A stretch of DNA of 5,957 nucleotides from Pseudomonadota bacterium (lineage in GTDB: Bacteria > Pseudomonadota > Alphaproteobacteria > Rhizobiales > Hyphomicrobiaceae). A program made the position numbers and the translations under genes. Each line of letters begins with the position of its first letter. The first letter of the stretch is position 1. Shown in pieces: positions 5,431 to 5,957 of this stretch. The notes under the pieces are model-generated. The model made no database searches, was not told the origin of the DNA, and was given only the letters and a program-made list of their open reading frames with translations. The stretch is taken from the NCBI GenBank assembly GCA_021812845.1, contig JAKAML010000093.1, forward strand, positions 1 to 5,957, given 5' to 3'.

Positions 5431-5525
5431 ATCGCGCCTCCGCCACACCACAGAGCGACTAATGCCAGTGGGGAAGCAGTCTATATCGAAAGTTGCGAAA
5501 GCGCGACGTCGGTGTCTGACGCGCC
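5431..5525 (-). promoter_or_regulatory. uvrC-hydrolase gap with a candidate -10 element
   Basis: The 95 bases between the uvrC stop and the hydrolase start include a patch poorer in GC than its surroundings. The minus strand reads CGATATAGACTG there, with TATAGA at 5485-5480 as a possible -10 box about 50 bases before the start. No good -35 element is seen 16-18 bases further up, so an independent promoter is possible but unproven; read-through from uvrC is the alternative. Confidence 0.3.
5437..5441 (-). promoter_or_regulatory. Ribosome binding site of the hydrolase gene
   Basis: GGAGG on the minus strand, 6 bases before the ATG at 5430. It selects that ATG, which also places the signal peptide at the N-terminus. 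Confidence 0.75.
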
Positions 5526-5957
5526 TCAGCCGCCGCCGTCGTGGAAGAAGCCGTAGATGCGCTCGGCCATCTCGGCGTTGATGCCTGGGACGGTCTTCAG
5601 GTCCTCGACGCCCGCCCGGCTGACCGCCTTGGCCGAGCCGAAGTGCTCGAGCAACGCGCGTTTCCGCGTCGGCCCGATGCCCTCGATCTCGTCGAGCGGA
5701 TTGGCGCCCATTGCCTTCGACCGCTTGGCGCGATGGGTGCCGATGGCGAAGCGGTGCGCCTCGTCCCTGAGCCGCTGCACGAAGTAGAGCACGGGGTCGC
5801 GCGGCTCGAGCAGGAGCGGGCGGGCGTGTCCCGGAAGGTGGAAGTGCTCGCGGCCGGCGTCGCGGTCGGGCCCCTTGGCGACGCCGACGAGCGGGATGTC
5901 GTGGAGACCGAGCGCGGCCAACACCTCGCGCGCGACGGCGAGCTGTCCGGCGCCGCC
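5526..5957 (-). CDS. uvrC: UvrABC system protein C (3' part only)
   Basis: The last 143 residues of UvrC are visible; the N-terminal GIY-YIG nuclease domain and UvrB-binding region lie beyond the right edge. UvrC makes the 3' and 5' cuts beside a lesion marked by UvrA/UvrB in nucleotide excision repair. The visible fragment opens with GGAGQL, which directly follows a catalytic aspartate in the family, then [17 protein letters not shown], and [15 protein letters not shown], whose first His matches the catalytic histidine of the RNase H-like 5' nuclease. The end carries the double helix-hairpin-helix DNA-binding domain: [20 protein letters not shown] and [16 protein letters not shown]. The protein ends a few residues after this domain, as is normal. 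The frame is intact. Confidence 0.97.
   Translation of the reverse strand, partial: GGAGQLAVAREVLAALGLHDIPLVGVAKGPDRDAGREHFHLPGHARPLLLEPRDPVLYFVQRLRDEAHRFAIGTHRAKRSKAMGANPLDEIEGIGPTRKRALLEHFGSAKAVSRAGVEDLKTVPGINAEMAERIYGFFHDGGG

Noticed and set aside
5940..5957. UvrC segment GGAGQL instead of the usual GGKGQL as a possible defect
   Set aside because: The catalytic Asp lies just outside the window and this Lys position is, as I recall, variable; the rest of the domain is intact.

Overview
The window is a GC-rich (about two thirds G+C) stretch of what looks like an alphaproteobacterial chromosome, most likely of the order Hyphomicrobiales (Rhizobiales). This rests on the leftward gene order uvrC ... 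pgsA-moaD-moaE, which I recall as a common arrangement in that group, and on the close match of each of these proteins to its family. No tRNA, rRNA, CRISPR array, insertion sequence or phage gene is visible.

Layout from right to left, which is the direction of most transcription. The 3' end of uvrC (5526-5957) carries the end of the C-terminal nuclease domain and the helix-hairpin-helix domain. Next is a large leftward gene (3019-5430) for an exported protein: signal peptide, small beta domain, long Ala/Arg/Glu-rich coiled coil, and a C-terminal DUF900-type alpha/beta hydrolase. A rightward gene (2467-3012) converges on it and encodes an exported protein of two duplicated c-type heme units. 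Then comes the tight leftward group pgsA (1701-2258), moaD (1419-1694) and moaE (500-1414). After a 157-base gap with structured DNA comes the 5' end of a leftward AMIN-domain cell-wall amidase gene (1-342), which runs off the left edge.

The genes fall into three jobs. pgsA makes phosphatidylglycerophosphate for membrane lipids. moaD and moaE encode the two subunits of molybdopterin synthase. uvrC serves nucleotide excision repair. The amidase would act on peptidoglycan in the periplasm. The hydrolase and the diheme protein are both predicted to be exported and sit together as an apparent insertion between uvrC and pgsA; no shared pathway is proven.

The most unusual points are: (1) MoaE is about twice its normal length, with a complete catalytic MoaE followed in frame by about 155 residues of unrecognised sequence, encoded by DNA of clearly lower GC; (2) the diheme protein is an internal duplication in which each unit keeps a Thr-His-Gly at matching spacing and lacks an obvious Met ligand; (3) the hydrolase has an uncommon multi-part architecture; (4) there is a near-consensus CtrA-like site upstream of the amidase gene.
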